This document shows, piece after piece, positions 63,336 through 64,000 of a stretch of DNA of 64,000 nt. Position 1 is the stretch's first letter; every line of letters starts with the position of its first letter. This DNA comes from Candidatus Enterococcus leclercqii (lineage in GTDB: Bacteria; Bacillota; Bacilli; Lactobacillales; Enterococcaceae), in assembly GCF_009933135.1 (NCBI RefSeq), contig NZ_MAEH01000004.1:1-64000 (forward strand), written 5' to 3'. The position numbers and the translations under genes were made by a program. Below the pieces are notes generated by a model that saw only the letters and a program-made list of their open reading frames with translations, was not told the origin of the DNA and did no database searches.

Positions 63336-64000
63336 ATGCGCCATCATCGTTACGTCCTTATTCCTCAACTGGGAAAATTCATTCTCGGGGTCAGTTTCAT
63401 TTTGTTAGGCTTAGGTATTGCGCTCCATCAACGAGCGGACTGGTCAGTCTATGAATCATCCTACGTGGAAGGTGAAGCAGTCATTGAAAATATGGCTCAG
63501 ACTGGCTATTGGGACACTCCCCAGACTTACGCTCAGGAAGCAAACGAATACTTGAAAAACGAGAATGTCAAAACACCGCTAATTCTTCAAACAGATGAGC
63601 GCTGGTCTGGTGAACCTTACGGAAATGACGGCGCCCAAAACATTTACGAAAATGGCTGTGCAATTGCTTCACTTGCCATGATTCATTCCTATTTCCAACA
63701 ACGAGAGATCAATCCTTTGGACATCACTTCTTGGGCAGGTGAAACTTATTATCGCCAAGGCGAAGGTACCGCTTGGAGTATTTTCCCAGCTTTCGCCAAA
63801 GAACAGGGGTATGTTTGCCATGACCTCAAAAATGACTTTACTCAAGCACAGGCCTATCTGAAAAAAGGAATTCCCGTAGTGGTTTCCGTGACTGCTGGCG
63901 AATTCACAGAACGCGGTCACATCATGGTATTGGCCCGTATGGAAAATGAAATGATCACCGTTCTAGATCCAGCTGATGATAACGACAAGAGTCACAGCTA
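63336..64000 (+). CDS. C39-like family peptidase, membrane-anchored (partial)
   Basis: The frame is open to the window end (221 codons visible). AAAGGAGGAAGTCCC precedes the ATG. One N-terminal span (about 14-30) is followed by an extracellular papain-like domain: LQTDERWSGEPYG, the Cys in YENGCAIASLAMIHSYF and the His in ERGHIMVLARM, the Peptidase_C39_2 pattern. It is not a transporter-linked peptidase. Function unknown; such proteins act at the cell surface. Confidence 0.82.
   Translation, partial: MRHHRYVLIPQLGKFILGVSFILLGLGIALHQRADWSVYESSYVEGEAVIENMAQTGYWDTPQTYAQEANEYLKNENVKTPLILQTDERWSGEPYGNDGAQNIYENGCAIASLAMIHSYFQQREINPLDITSWAGETYYRQGEGTAWSIFPAFAKEQGYVCHDLKNDFTQAQAYLKKGIPVVVSVTAGEFTERGHIMVLARMENEMITVLDPADDNDKSHS

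Noticed and set aside
1-64000. CRISPR arrays, tRNA/rRNA genes, riboswitches
   Set aside because: No regularly spaced repeats, cloverleaf or rRNA-like sequence, and no recognised riboswitch core was seen on reading. A tRNAscan/Infernal run would be needed for certainty.

Overview
The window looks like the chromosome of a low-GC Gram-positive of the order Lactobacillales, most likely Enterococcaceae. This rests on the uvrC, mutS2-cvpA-zapA and ireB-ruvX-DUF1292 neighbourhoods, Gram-positive AGGAGG-type ribosome sites, a D-aspartate-ligase-like ATP-grasp enzyme beside a FemABX enzyme, and class II bacteriocins. I cannot name a species. No tRNA, rRNA or CRISPR array was seen.

Layout. 1-213 is the 3' end of an ISL3-type insertion sequence. 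358-20583 is mostly housekeeping on the minus strand: a Nat-type ABC exporter, uvrC, trxA, mutS2, cvpA, zapA, with rnhC on plus, then an amidase, an OsmC protein and a complete oligopeptide ABC importer. 19673-28545 is a nitrite-respiration module on the minus strand: nreABC (nitrate/oxygen sensing), sirB and sirC (siroheme), nirBD, a formate/nitrite channel, and a uroporphyrinogen-III synthase gene broken by a one-base frameshift in a homopolymer. 28713-39065 holds an amino-acid permease, an Lsa-type ABC-F protein with an attenuator-like leader, a GH35 + GH42 beta-galactosidase pair with an AraC regulator, and a second formate/nitrite channel.

41172-52918 is an AT-rich bacteriocin island that ends in a truncated tyrosine integrase. 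It has a peptide pheromone candidate, a thioredoxin-like secreted helper, a LytTR/HPK10 two-component system, a C39-peptidase ABC exporter, and at least four sets of double-glycine peptides. These are an unfamiliar two-peptide pair, a divercin-V41-like class IIa peptide, a brochocin-C-like pair, and an unusual hydrophilic peptide paired with an S41 peptidase. Five promoters carry matching 21-bp-spaced direct repeats, which marks them as one quorum-sensing regulon. The promoter block is duplicated as a ~340-bp inverted repeat that flanks the peptide/S41 and brochocin-like operons.

52987-64000 returns to core genes: DUF1292, ruvX, ireB, a FemABX enzyme plus ATP-grasp ligase (peptidoglycan cross-bridge), a YcgR/YcgQ-type permease pair, a thioredoxin-like protein, rex, an ABC-F ATPase and a C39-like peptidase cut by the window end.

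The most unusual non-coding signal is a structured repeat of about 120-160 bp found immediately downstream of four unrelated genes (natB, the nir-linked channel gene, sirC and the ABC-F gene), always in the same orientation relative to the gene it follows.
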